From contig CAZOOP010000008.1 of assembly GCA_964581465.1 (NCBI GenBank), positions 1-64,000 on the forward strand: a stretch of DNA of 64,000 nucleotides, in the 5' to 3' direction. Origin of the DNA: WJMB01 sp964581465. GTDB lineage: Bacteria > RBG-13-66-14. Positions 1 through 8,494 of the stretch are shown here, piece after piece. Under the pieces are notes generated by a model, which ran no database searches, was not told the origin of the DNA, and worked only from the letters and a program-made list of their open reading frames with translations. Each line of letters begins with the position of its first letter. Position 1 is the stretch's first letter. The translations under genes and the position numbers were made by a program.

Positions 1-499
1 CGTCGTCGCGATGGTTGAATCGGAACGACCTTTTCTGATAAAGAGCCTGAAGTTGCGTATGAAGCCGCCGTGGCAGGCTTTTAGCATAGCCTCGGGAGCT
101 CTCTGGGCCGTTGATATGCACCTTGCCATCGACCAGGGTCTTGTCGCGGTTGATGCGTTTGTGGTGGAAACCGTTGAGCGAGAGTTTGTTATCGGCCTTG
201 TATCCATCGCGGTAGACGATAGAGTCCAGCTCGATGTTCTCCAAGATCGCACCGACCAGATGCTTGCTGTCACAGCGCTTGGGGAGGATGACGCGGACCT
301 CGCCACCCCGCTTGAGCAACCCGAAGACGGGAATCTTGCCACCGGCGTCTCTGCCTCGTTTTCCCTTGCGATGGCCGCCGAAGCGGGATTCATCGATCTC
401 TATGCGCCCTTCGAGCTTTTCCAGCTCGGCCTCGCGATCGGCGGCGATGCGCTCCCTTTTGGATTCGGTGTGTATAGTTCTCGCCGCATCGTTTTTCAT
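1..499 (-). pseudogene. IS1595-family (ISXO2-like) transposase, 5'-truncated and cut by the window edge
   Basis: Read on the minus strand from an ATG at 499, the frame stays open to the window edge and encodes an ISXO2-like DDE transposase domain. Motifs in order are IEIDESRFGGHRKGKRGR (first Asp), VFGLLKRGGEV, SIVYRDGYKA (second Asp), INGPESSRGYAK (the Glu) and SFRFNHRDD. Full-length family members carry an N-terminal zinc-ribbon/HTH region before this domain, and only about 25 residues precede it here. The usual Phe-Trp after the Glu is replaced by Ser-Arg. No Shine-Dalgarno is visible. The sequence upstream is AT-rich repeat DNA rather than more transposase. I read it as a 5'-truncated, probably dead insertion sequence; the rest lies outside the window. 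Confidence 0.75.
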
Positions 500-582
500 T
501 TATATTTACTATCGGCCAACTTATAGTGCGCCCTATGGTTACATCATGGGCAGCTAATGTGCCGATCGGTTGCTTGTTTTCC

Positions 583-690
583 GCCACTTTACGGCCCCTT
601 TATAGTGACAGAGCATCACAGCCCAACCCGTATGTTAACAGTGCGTTACATATATGCATCGGTCCGAACACGGTATACGATCCCATTATT
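583..690 (+). repeat. Dispersed repeat R2, degenerate copy c
   Basis: The sequence aligns, with many substitutions, to one end of the R2 repeat seen at 10150-10490 and, inverted, at 20100-20450. Shared blocks are CCGCCACTTT, a GCCC block, TGACAG, a CATC block, TTAACAG, GGTCCG and GGTATACGATCCC at the end. It lies between the transposase fragment and the small secreted-protein gene. Confidence 0.55.
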
Positions 691-754
691 AATAGGGGTT
701 AGTTGCCCTCAAGAGATGTTGCTAATAGATTCAAAAACGATACGGAGGTATCCC

Positions 755-1333
755 ATGCGTGCTCTCACCACTTTGGTCCTTACTCTAATCCTTATTGTCC
801 CCGCCTTCGCCTTGGAGCCCGGCGAGGTCGTCTTTCAAACCACCTACCCCGAAAAGGGCAAGGAGGACACCTACGATCTGAGAAACACATTCACTTACGG
901 CGAGGATGAAGGTATCTATGCTCGTTGTTACTTTGGCGGACACACAATGGCGGAATGGATCGAGTATGCGGAAAGTCTGCACGATGGCGCTCGGTTTTTA
1001 TCATTGCACCATTGGCTGAAGCTCAATCCCGATCCGGCGGCCACCAGTGATTGGGCCACGGAGCATAACTGGCAGAAGGATGTCACCGGAGTCAAGAACG
1101 ATTGGGACCAATGCGGCGGATACAACATCATGCCCAGTGAATGGGGAGCCTGTCTCTACGGCTATCCCTTCGAGGTCAAGTCTTTCGGCGACAAGGGAAT
1201 CTCGGGCGAGCATACGGTAACATACCTCGTGTACATCACCGTCGGCGCGGATTATGATGAGCTTCGCGGCGAGTACATGTGGCAGGAAAACGTGACAATC
1301 TCCGAGGGTAGCTGCACATTTGTGGTTCCCTAG
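755..1333 (+). CDS. Small secreted protein of unknown function
   Basis: A 192-residue protein. The ATG at 755 is preceded by a clear GGAGG ribosome-binding site at 744-748. The reading frame is open further upstream, but that extension runs through repeat DNA. Residues 1-20 (MRALTTLVLTLILIVPAFA) are a typical Sec signal peptide with an Ala-X-Ala-type cleavage site. The mature protein is acidic and aromatic-rich and has three cysteines (about residues 50, 129 and 139). I do not recognise the family. It is probably exported to the periplasm or outside. A diverged copy of the window's double-hairpin element starts 21 nt after the stop. Confidence 0.7.
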   Translation: MRALTTLVLTLILIVPAFALEPGEVVFQTTYPEKGKEDTYDLRNTFTYGEDEGIYARCYFGGHTMAEWIEYAESLHDGARFLSLHHWLKLNPDPAATSDWATEHNWQKDVTGVKNDWDQCGGYNIMPSEWGACLYGYPFEVKSFGDKGISGEHTVTYLVYITVGADYDELRGEYMWQENVTISEGSCTFVVP

Positions 1334-1354
1334 GCGCGGATTCTGGTGTATCGC

Positions 1355-1424
1355 GGCCGGCACGGTTCTTGCGTTCCGCAGACCTCCCTCAGTGGGAGGT
1401 CCGCGGGCAACAACCGCGCCGGCC
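1355..1424. repeat. Inverted-repeat element, copy H (diverged subfamily)
   Basis: Arms at 1355-1372 and 1407-1424 pair around a 34-nt loop. The left arm contains GGCACGGTTCTTGC, and the right arm read in reverse complement contains GGCGCGGTTGTTGC, so there is one A-C and one C-C mismatch. The same two mismatches occur in copy G at 54930-55006. The loop holds its own hairpin, GACCTCCC/GGGAGGTC (1381-1401). It starts 21 nt after the stop of the secreted-protein gene. I see no outer inverted repeat for this copy. Confidence 0.7.
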
Positions 1425-1613
1425 TGAGCTATCATCGCCTTCGAGAGCCGACGGACGGGCTGGACGAAGGGAGTCGACCGCGAGGTTGACCCCTTTCGTT
1501 TGCCCTGTCACTCTGGTCGTCAGCATGACATAGCCCAGGTTTTATACTAGCCTGTTATTGGAGTTCGTGGAAGCTGATCCCTACCTGCTAGAGCCTTAAA
1601 CCAAAGGAGCATC

Positions 1614-2309
1614 ATGCATAGAGCGTCGAGTCTAATCATTCTCTTCGCCGTTCTCGGGTGTATCGTACCGGTCGGCGCCCAGACCGTTTCCGCCGCATCC
1701 CGAAGCGACGACGTCTAAGAGTTCTACTGGGACGACGGTATGACCGCCAGCGGTTGGTCCTTCTACGGTACGGTCTGGTTGGGGTTGGATTTCGATGATA
1801 AAACAAGCGGCCAGAGCGGCACGGTGGTGGGAGTTTCCATCAGCGCCACCACAGGCGACAATGTCTATATCTACGGAGACGACTGATCGACCCCCCTGGC
1901 CGTGATCCCCTACACAAGCGGTTGGATGACAGTTGATGTGGACGTGCCGTAGGAATTCATGGTGGCTTATAAACTGAGTGCTGGTCATATCATTTATTGC
2001 GACGCCGCCGCCGGAACCCACAACTGGATGCTATACGGTACCGACTTGTACAACGAAGCATCCTCCGGCGACTACCTCCTCGTCACACCGCCCGAAGGCC
2101 TGGCCGGCGGCCTGGACCCCCGCGGCGAGAAGCCCGTCCTTTACATCGAGGTCGATAGCATCCCGGAGACCCTGAAGAAGATCGAGGAGCTCGACGGCAA
2201 GACCGTCCTGGCCGAAATGAAGATCGATACCGGCGACGGCGGGGACTACGGCAAAATCGGCCTCTTCGCCGACCCCGAGGGCACGCTGCTGGGCCTGTGG
2301 AGCAAGTAG
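1614..2309 (+). pseudogene. Chimeric reading frame: secreted-domain N-part joined to a VOC C-part, with three in-frame stops
   Basis: An ATG at 1614 follows AAAGGAG (1603-1609) and begins a signal peptide (LIILFAVLGCIVPVGA). One frame then runs to the TAG ending at 2309, interrupted by TAA at 1716, TGA at 1884 and TAG at 1950, with no frameshift. The first part (EFYWDDGMTASGW to NWMLYGTDLYNEASSGDYLLVT) resembles secreted FCB-type domains with a 'YDDG...' start and a 'W..YG..WYNEAS.GD' end. From about 2090 it becomes the second half of a VOC/glyoxalase fold (KPVLYIEVDSI, then FADPEGTLLGLWSK). The VOC N-terminal half is missing. The last 360 nt form an open frame from an ATG at 1959, but a stable product is doubtful. 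I read it as a decayed recombination product. Confidence 0.7.
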
Positions 2310-2438
2310 CCGTCGCACCGGCTCAAGCTCCGAGCAACGCGGCAACCCAAGCGCATCGCCCGTCATAGGCGATCCGGTTCGCCCGGAACGGCTCGCGGAA
2401 TCAACGTGTCAACGCTTCAAGCTGCCGGAAGGTTCTCA

Positions 2439-3571
2439 ATGAAACAGTATCGTTTAGCTGCTCTGGTTCTGCTCGCCTTAATCGCGGGCTGTGCCGCTGA
2501 GAGGGTCGATGATCAGGTCGATGAGCAGGCCGAAGAACTCCCCTCCTTGATCTGACCGGCATGGCGGAACAGGTCGATCAAACGGCCAACACCGAGGAAA
2601 GCGAAACCCCGACGACCACACCGGATTTGATTTGTACGGGCGAAGAGTTACCGGTACGCTCGGCGGCGGGTTCGGACCGGACCCGTATCGCCCTCCTGCA
2701 GCGGGATCAAATGGTCACCGCGGTCGACAAAATCGAAGAGTATCGACCCAACGACCCCGGAGGGCATATACTCTGGCGTGAAGTGATCCTGGAGGACGGC
2801 ACCACGGGCTGGGCGCCCAGCCCTTATCTGGTCGATCGGAATGCCTTAGCGGCCCTGGACAATATCGAGACGACGGCTCGTTTGGGTGACGCCGCTGCGC
2901 TGGCAGCAACCGTGCAAGCATTCATCGACAACGCCGCCGTGGGTGAGCTGGGTTACCAGGCCCGCTATTGCCAATCCCCCGACGAACGGCACCTCGTGCT
3001 CGCCACAGGTGACCACATCACCTATACCGGATTCCTGATAACCGTAGGCAAGGGTGTCGTCGGTGAAGCCCCCCTGCGGAAGCATGGCGAGCTCGGACTC
3101 TGGTTGGACGGCTCCCGCTAATGGGCCGGCCCCAGTGTTGGTTCTTTTGACGTCTACGACTGCCGCACCCTGGAGGTCGTCTGCGTAGCCGATATGTGGT
3201 GGACGAGCCGGGAATACCTGGAAGACGCCCGGTTAATGCTCTGGCTGGGCGAGATGCACGAAGATGGAATCGACTACCCCCTCGTCGACGGACCCACCAC
3301 CGAGCCGGCGGCTGCCGCTGACTGGAACAATCAAGACCCCCTCAACTGCATGAAACTCTTCAACTTCGCCGACGGTGTCACCCGGGTGATCGCCGCTCCG
3401 GACCTGACCACCCTGGTACCCGCAGACTGGAACGAGGACTTCTATGTCAGCGTGGTCCTAAAACCCACCGCGGCCTTCGCCGCAGATCCCTTTTTCGACA
3501 CCGTCAGCTCCAGCGAGTTCTATCAGCATAATATCGGTCGTCCGAATAAGGCTTATCCGTCTGTCGAATAG
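2439..3571 (+). pseudogene. SH3-like lipoprotein gene broken by a frameshift and an in-frame TAA
   Basis: An ATG at 2439 begins a lipoprotein signal (LVLLALIAGC, lipobox Cys at residue 18). This frame stops with TGA at 2553. The main body continues in another frame, open from 2525: from the ATG at 2561 to a TAA at 3119, then on in the same frame to 3571. A one- or two-nucleotide indel in 2525-2552 would join signal and body. The body has a bacterial SH3-like stretch (ELPVRSAAGSDRTRI, then VILEDGTTGWAPSPYL). The part after the TAA (YDCRTLEVVCVADMWW) reads as coherent protein. Joined, it would be a cell-envelope lipoprotein of about 375 residues. Damage matches the preceding gene; sequencing error could explain either lesion but probably not both. 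Confidence 0.65.
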
Positions 3572-3639
3572 TGGGCCGGTGAGCCACCGGTCTGCGGCAA
3601 GTGCGGTCACTGGATTGTACCTGGAGAGCGGCGCAGCCC

Positions 3640-3991
3640 GGAAACACTTTAAGAAAAGGATCATCACAGAAGAACAACACATTCGCAACCCAGGAAAGCC
3701 ACATCGAGAATGGCGCTTGGAGATTAGCCGCAGCGGGGCGTCTACTAGTGATGGCGGAAAACGTTCGAAGCTGCTAAAGCGAGCAATGGAGCATCGTCAG
3801 CAGGTCCTTCACCCACAGCCTGGTCGGTTGCTGAGCGGAACCAACAGCCTCCGGCTTCCAGCGGAACTCAATGCAAGACCGGGTTTAGTGCCACCAAGCA
3901 ACGGGATGAGAGTGGCGTCGAGTGTGAACTATAAAGCAATGAATGAAGTCTATTAGCTGGATGAGTCGGTTCTTTTGCGAGTGATAATCCC
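3640..3991 (+). repeat. Dispersed repeat R1, copy a
   Basis: About 350 bp aligning end to end, roughly three-quarters identical by eye, with the reverse complement of 45848-46200, and more weakly with 28505-28850. Shared landmarks in order are ATCATCACAGAAGA, CGCAGCGGGGCGTC, GCTGCTAAAGC, GTCAGCAGGTCCT, CACAGCCTGGTCGGTTGCTG, CAGCCTCCGGCTTCC, CGGGTTTAG, CTATTAGCTGGAT and TTCTTTTGCGAGTGATA. It fills most of the 3572-4038 gap. No open frame is conserved between copies, so I treat it as non-coding, possibly the remnant of a mobile element. Confidence 0.8.
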
Positions 3992-4038
3992 TTAAGAAAA
4001 GCGATTGATCAAACCGGATAACCAACGAGAGGAACGCG

Positions 4039-4368
4039 ATGAGCCGGATCGTATGGTTCGAGGTGCCGGCCGAGGACCGGCAGTCCCAGCTCGAGTTCTA
4101 CTGTAAGGTTCTCGGCTGGGACAAGGTAAGCTATGGCGGACCGGAGATGTTCGACTTGGGAGACAACCCAGGCGGTGAGCCGACGGCCGACGTCGAGCAC
4201 CCGGTGATCTACTTCGAGGTCGCCGACATCGAGACCATCCAGGGCAAGGTCGAGGCCGCCGGCGGAACCGTGGTGGTTCCCAAGACAGATATCGGCGGCG
4301 GAATGGGCTTCTACGCCCGCTTGCGCGACCCCGAAGGCCACGTCTTCGGCGTCTGGTCCAAGGAGTGA
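4039..4368 (+). CDS. VOC-family (glyoxalase-like) protein
   Basis: A 109-residue single-domain vicinal-oxygen-chelate protein. The ATG at 4039 follows GAGAGG. It starts MSRIVWFEVPAEDRQ, has the EFYCKVLGWD helix typical of these folds at about residues 21-30, and ends with YARLRDPEGHVFGVWSK, where the Glu of DPEG is a usual metal ligand. Related small VOC proteins bind a divalent metal and often act in antibiotic or aldehyde detoxification; no substrate can be read from sequence. Its second half resembles the VOC fragment at 2090-2309. The stop overlaps the ribosome-binding region of the DUF3795 gene that follows, so the two are almost certainly cotranscribed. Confidence 0.85.
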   Translation: MSRIVWFEVPAEDRQSQLEFYCKVLGWDKVSYGGPEMFDLGDNPGGEPTADVEHPVIYFEVADIETIQGKVEAAGGTVVVPKTDIGGGMGFYARLRDPEGHVFGVWSKE

Positions 4369-4370
4369 AC

Positions 4371-4712
4371 ATGCTGGAACACGGAGGATGCTGCGGCCTG
4401 GAATGCGCCGAATGCCCGGCTTTCATCGCCACCCGCTCCGGCGACCAGGCGGCCTTCGCCGAGATCGCCCGGCAGTGGAGCGAACTCTACAACACCCAGG
4501 TCGATATAGCCGATTTACCCTGTGAGGGCTGCTTCGCCCGTCCACCGCAACCGCTGGGCTGTCACGCCCCGGAGTGCAAGATCCGGGCCTGCGCCATCGA
4601 GAAGGACCACCAGACCTGCGCCGAATGCTCCGAGCTACCCTGTGAGCTGATCTCCGGCCTGCTGGAACAGGTCCCCGAGGCCCGGAAACGCCTCGAATCC
4701 CGGCGCGGCTAA
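4371..4712 (+). CDS. DUF3795 cysteine-rich protein
   Basis: A 113-residue cytoplasmic protein of the DUF3795 family, recognised by its cysteine pattern: CCGLECAECPAF at the N-terminus, then CEGCFA, CHAPECKIRACA and CAECSELPCE. These cysteines probably bind zinc or an Fe-S cluster. The ATG at 4371 sits 6 nt after AAGGAG; an in-frame GTG at 4365 is less likely. It lies directly after the VOC gene, so the two likely form an operon. A paralogue occurs at 24686-25042. The function of DUF3795 proteins is not established as far as I know. Confidence 0.8.
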   Translation: MLEHGGCCGLECAECPAFIATRSGDQAAFAEIARQWSELYNTQVDIADLPCEGCFARPPQPLGCHAPECKIRACAIEKDHQTCAECSELPCELISGLLEQVPEARKRLESRRG

Positions 4713-4777
4713 GGCCCCTTGACCCGCACCCCCGCCACAGGTGATAATCGCAGCGCTCCCCCATCCCCCGGCCAAGC

Positions 4778-5362
4778 TTGAGTAAGCCCACCGACAAACG
4801 CGAGCTGATCGTCGCCGCCGCCCGACGCCTGCTGGAGGACACCCCGCTGGCCGGGATGCGGATGCGCGCCGTGGCCGCCGAGTGCGGCCTGGCCGTCTCC
4901 TCGCTCTACGACCACTTCGTCTCCAAGGACGCCCTCCTCGAGGCCGTCTGGGAGGCCGAAGCCGACGAGCTGATTCGACGCTTCGAAGAGGCCCTGGCCG
5001 TAAACCGGAGCGGCGTCGGCGGACTGGTGGCCTTCGGCTACGTCGTCTTCAACGACTTCGCCGCCTACCGCCGTCACCGCTCCCGCCTGCTCGAGTTCCT
5101 CTCCGATGACGGCAGCGCCGAACGCACCCGGGAATTGCTGGCCCAGCGCCAGACCCGGCTGCGCGGTCTGCTGGCCGACGCCCTGGTGCGCGCCTACCCC
5201 CGCCTGGACGGCAAGCGCGGTGTCCGGCTGGCTGAGCTGGTCCTGGCCCTCACCGAAGGTCTCGTCATCGGCGACCTCTACAACGGCTACCAGACGCCCC
5301 CCGAGGAGCTCTTCGGCGAGCTGCTGGGTCTGCTCGAAGGCGCCGACGACGAGCCGACCTGA
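4778..5362 (+). CDS. TetR-family transcriptional regulator
   Basis: A 194-residue protein with a TetR-type helix-turn-helix at about residues 8-55 (ELIVAAARRLLED, MRAVAAECGLAVSSLYDHFVSKDALLEAV), where SxLYxHFxxKxxL is the family signature. The remaining about 135 residues are the variable ligand-binding and dimerisation helices. The likely start is TTG at 4778; I see no better ATG/GTG and no strong Shine-Dalgarno. The ligand is unknown. The upstream VOC/DUF3795 pair is the nearest candidate target. The stop codon touches the first arm of double-hairpin copy A. Confidence 0.85.
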   Translation: MSKPTDKRELIVAAARRLLEDTPLAGMRMRAVAAECGLAVSSLYDHFVSKDALLEAVWEAEADELIRRFEEALAVNRSGVGGLVAFGYVVFNDFAAYRRHRSRLLEFLSDDGSAERTRELLAQRQTRLRGLLADALVRAYPRLDGKRGVRLAELVLALTEGLVIGDLYNGYQTPPEELFGELLGLLEGADDEPT

Positions 5363-5560
5363 GCGCCCGAGCCCTTAACCAACCCACACCGATAGCCGGG
5401 AAAACCGCGGGCCGGATTTGGCACGTTTCTTGCGGAGTCGCGCGGTGCCTGGCTCCAAGCCGGGCGTCCGGGCGCAAGAAACGTGCCAAATCCGGCCCGC
5501 TGCGACGTCATCCCGGACCATCCCGATACATCCACGCGACGGTCTCGGGCTCGGGCGCTC
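5361..5560. repeat. Nested inverted-repeat element, copy A
   Basis: The inner arms at 5407-5433 and 5474-5500 are a perfect 27-bp inverted repeat containing TTGGCACGTTTCTTGC, around a 40-nt loop. The outer arms at 5361-5374 (GAGCGCCCGAGCCC) and 5547-5560 are a perfect 14-bp inverted repeat. The first outer arm overlaps the TGA of the tetR-type gene (5360-5362). The distal arm ends 59 nt before mutL. It has no following T-tract, so it is not a standard intrinsic terminator. Confidence 0.85.
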
Positions 5561-5619
5561 TCAGCCGTACCGAGGCGTCGCCCTTGTCGTTTCGCGTCCG
5601 GCTTTGTAGAATCGGGGGC

Positions 5620-7470
5620 ATGGAAAACGCCACACAGATCAAGGTTCTGCCGGCGCTGGTCTACGAGCGTATCGCCGCCGGCGAGGTGGTCGAGCGTCCG
5701 GCCTCGGTGGTCAAGGAGCTGATCGAGAACTCCCTGGACGCCCGGGCTTCGCGCATCGAGATCGAGCTCGAGGGCGGCGGCAAGGCCCTGATCCGGGTCA
5801 GCGACGACGGCCACGGCATGGGACCCGCCGACGCCCGGCTCTGCTTCACCCGCCACGCCACCAGCAAGATCGATCAGTTCGAAGATCTGGAGCTGATCCG
5901 CACCTACGGTTTCCGCGGCGAGGCCCTGCCCAGCGTGGGTGCGGTGGCCAAGGTGCGGCTGGTGACGCGCTTCCGGGGCGACGAGCAGGGCAGCGAGGTC
6001 GTCTACGAGGGTGGGCGTCTGGTACGCTTCGGCGCGGCCGGCTCCCCGGTGGGCACCGACATCGTCGTCCGCGAGTTGTTCTACAACGTCCCGGCGCGCA
6101 AGAAGTTCCTCAAGAGCGACCGTGCCGAGCGCAGCGCCTGCGTCGACGTCGCCGCCCGGATGGCCCTAGCCAACCCGGGCACGGCCTTTCATCTGAGCGC
6201 CGGCGGCAAGAGCCGCCTGGCCCTGCCCCCCGCCGATCTCTACCACCGCTGCGCCGATTACTTCAAGGCCGGACATGAGCCCCTGGCGCTGGACTACACC
6301 AGCCCGGGCTTCGGGCGGATAACCGGAGTGATCTGGCACCCCAACCGGATCAGCCGGGCCAACCGCAGCGGGATCCTGATTTTCGTCAACGGCCGCTCGG
6401 TCAACGACCGCCAGGTGGTCGAGGCCGTGGCGGCTGCCTGCCGGGGCGTCGGGGCCAAGGACCGCTTCCCCCAGGCCGTGGTTTTCCTCAAGCTCCCCGG
6501 ACGCCAGGTCGACGTCAACGTCCACCCGGCCAAGAGCGAGGTCAAGTTCGCCGACGACGCCGCCGTGCGCCGCCTGGTGATGGCCGGGGTGACCCGGGCG
6601 CTCTCCGAGGCCGGGGAGGACCTGATCGCCGCCACACCCCTGGGAGGCGGCGAGGAGCCACCGACCCGCTCACGACCCCGTCGCGACGATAAAAACGCCG
6701 TTGAACCGACTGGACGCTCCCCCCGGCCCCCCCGCGTCGTCGACGGCGGAACCGGCGACGGCGTCCCCTTCACCGTCGGTCGGCCACGCGGCGGGCGCGT
6801 GAGCGCCGGAGCCCCGCCGCGTCCCCTCGACAAGCCGGCTCTGCCCGACGATCAGCTCAACTTCACCCCGGAGGCGGCGCGCCAGCTCTACGAGGAGGCG
6901 CCTTACCAGATTCAGGGCCAGTTCGCCGACACCTTCATCCTGGTCGAGCACGGCGACAAGCTGCTGGTCATCGACCAGCACGCGGCCCACGAGCGTGTGA
7001 TCTACGAGGAGCTGGCCGCCCACGACGCCGAGCGCCCGGCGCCCTCCCAACAACTGCTGCTGCCGCCGCGGATAAAGCTGGACCCCCGCCGCGCCGCCCG
7101 GGTGGCCGAGCTCCTCGAACTGCTCTCCGCTTTCGGTTTTCACGTGGAATCCGCCGCGGCCGATGCCTTCCGTGTGCTGGCCGTGCCGCAGATGGTCGGG
7201 GCCGGCGACGAGGAGCGGGTGGCCCGCGAGATCCTCGAGGAGCTGGGCGACGTCGGCGAGGACGCCCCGCTGGCCGAGCGCCGCCGCGCCGCCCTGGTCT
7301 CGATCTCCTGCAAGGCCGCCGTCAAGGCCGGCGACCGCCTCAACCGCGAGCAGCTCGTCGGGCTGATCCGCCGCCTGCTGGCCTCGCCCAACAAGTCGAC
7401 CTGCCCCCACGGCCGGCCGACCACCGCCGAGCTTACCGAGGCCCAGATCCGCCGCTGGTTCAACCGCTGA
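5620..7470 (+). CDS. mutL: DNA mismatch repair protein MutL
   Basis: A 616-residue MutL. The N-terminal GHKL ATPase shows ENSLDA at 36-41, the DDGHGM motif near 65 and GFRGEAL near 100. A Pro/Arg-rich linker (about 345-415) leads to the C-terminal dimerisation domain. DQHA at about 452 followed by E458 and E463 gives the metal-binding endonuclease motif DQHA(X)2E(X)4E, and CPHGRP lies near the C-terminus, so this is a nicking MutL as in species without MutH. The ATG at 5620 is chosen because family homology begins there (MENATQIKVLP); the frame is open 36 nt further upstream. No mutS is nearby. The gene stands alone between double-hairpin copy A and the AtpZ-like gene. Confidence 0.96.
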   Translation: MENATQIKVLPALVYERIAAGEVVERPASVVKELIENSLDARASRIEIELEGGGKALIRVSDDGHGMGPADARLCFTRHATSKIDQFEDLELIRTYGFRGEALPSVGAVAKVRLVTRFRGDEQGSEVVYEGGRLVRFGAAGSPVGTDIVVRELFYNVPARKKFLKSDRAERSACVDVAARMALANPGTAFHLSAGGKSRLALPPADLYHRCADYFKAGHEPLALDYTSPGFGRITGVIWHPNRISRANRSGILIFVNGRSVNDRQVVEAVAAACRGVGAKDRFPQAVVFLKLPGRQVDVNVHPAKSEVKFADDAAVRRLVMAGVTRALSEAGEDLIAATPLGGGEEPPTRSRPRRDDKNAVEPTGRSPRPPRVVDGGTGDGVPFTVGRPRGGRVSAGAPPRPLDKPALPDDQLNFTPEAARQLYEEAPYQIQGQFADTFILVEHGDKLLVIDQHAAHERVIYEELAAHDAERPAPSQQLLLPPRIKLDPRRAARVAELLELLSAFGFHVESAAADAFRVLAVPQMVGAGDEERVAREILEELGDVGEDAPLAERRRAALVSISCKAAVKAGDRLNREQLVGLIRRLLASPNKSTCPHGRPTTAELTEAQIRRWFNR

Positions 7471-7610
7471 GCACCCCGCCGGTGAACCGCGCCGCCCGTC
7501 ACGACGTTTAGTCAGCAAGGGCACGCCACGGAGCATTCACCGCCGCGTTGTGGTATCATTATCAACCGGCTCAACGTTCCCACCGACGTTTCTCGAACTC
7601 TGGAGACAGT

Positions 7611-8318
7611 GTGGCCAAGCAGTCCGCGATCTCGACAACCGTTATCGAGGAGCCTTTCAAGGAATATGGCTCCATCGGCGACCTGGGCCGGTACGCCAGC
7701 CTGACCCTCTCGCTGGCCTTCAACTACGGCTTCTCCCTCTTCGTGGGATACGTGCTGGGCGAGATGGCCGACGACACCTTCCTGGGCCACTACGACGGCA
7801 TCTTCACCTGGATCGGCGTCGGCCTGGGCTTCGTCGGAGCGGTCTTCAGCACGCTCAAGCGTCTACGGCGCTTCGCCATCAAGCAGAACGACCTCTTTCA
7901 GCGCCGGGCGCGGAAGCTGCGCTCCTTCAAACCGCTGAGCCAGACCCGCATCATCGTCGGCTACGCGGCGGTCTTCGCCGGGGCCTCCCGCCTCTGCGAC
8001 CTGATCTACCTCGAGGAACTCGGTCGCATCGGGCTGAGCTGGCTGCCCTGGGCCTCCCTGGCCGTCATCGGCGGCCTGCTGACGCTGCTGGGCGTCTTCA
8101 CCCTATTGGGCAAGCCGTGGCCCTGGAAACCGCTGCGCTTCGCCCTGCTTCTGCCCGTTCCCCTGGGCGCAGTGCTGGCCTGGCTGGCGGTAAGCGGCGG
8201 TGCCAAGCCCAACGTCTACGTCACGATGATCCTGCTGGCCTTCACCCCGGCCCTGGCCTTCTACGAGCTGCTGCGCCGGGACAAGGCCCGGGATAAAGTA
8301 GAAGAGAAGAACGACTGA
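7611..8318 (+). CDS. AtpZ/AtpI-like membrane protein with an extended C-terminus
   Basis: A 235-residue multi-pass membrane protein. The start is GTG at 7611 (VAKQSAIS), chosen because CTGGAGAC lies just upstream; the longer frame has no signal. Residues about 25-80 (LGRYASLTLSLAFNYGFSLF, then a Gly-rich helix ending FSTLKRLRRF) resemble the two-helix AtpZ/AtpI module that aids Mg2+ or F-type ATPase assembly. No ATP synthase genes are adjacent, which weakens that link. The C-terminal half adds about four more helices and a charged tail, which I do not recognise. A strong hairpin terminator follows. Confidence 0.5.
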   Translation: MAKQSAISTTVIEEPFKEYGSIGDLGRYASLTLSLAFNYGFSLFVGYVLGEMADDTFLGHYDGIFTWIGVGLGFVGAVFSTLKRLRRFAIKQNDLFQRRARKLRSFKPLSQTRIIVGYAAVFAGASRLCDLIYLEELGRIGLSWLPWASLAVIGGLLTLLGVFTLLGKPWPWKPLRFALLLPVPLGAVLAWLAVSGGAKPNVYVTMILLAFTPALAFYELLRRDKARDKVEEKND

Positions 8319-8371
8319 CGCTTTCGACGCGAACGCCGGTATTGACCACCGGCGCAACCAACGATGGATAA

Positions 8372-8399
8372 CGGGAGGAGCCACGGCTCCTCCCGTTTT
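8372..8399 (+). terminator. Intrinsic terminator
   Basis: CGGGAGGAGCC (8372-8382) pairs with GGCTCCTCCCG (8385-8395), followed by TTTT. It lies 54 nt after the AtpZ-like gene, between convergent genes. Confidence 0.85.
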
Positions 8400-8494
8400 A
8401 ACAAGGCGTCATGGAACGTGATCGGACCAATCGTGGACCGATCCGTCGGCGTCACGTAGCGATACAGTCCAGCCGGAAAATGAATCGGCGTCGC

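Noticed and set aside
1614..2309. Selenocysteine or stop-codon reassignment to explain the in-frame stops
   Set aside because: Three different stop codons are involved, other genes end normally with all three, and no SECIS-like hairpin follows the TGA.
3579..3956. A 125-codon frame inside R1 copy a
   Set aside because: The frame is not kept in R1 copies b or c, and the translation shows no domain.
5407..5500. Integron attC sites as an explanation for the inverted-repeat elements
   Set aside because: The RYYYAAC/GTTRRRY core pair is absent, and the arms are perfectly paired rather than having attC-type extrahelical bases.
5407..5500. Ordinary intrinsic terminators as an explanation for the elements
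   Set aside because: No T-tract follows, loops are 34-74 nt, and a terminator does not need a conserved 14-nt sequence.
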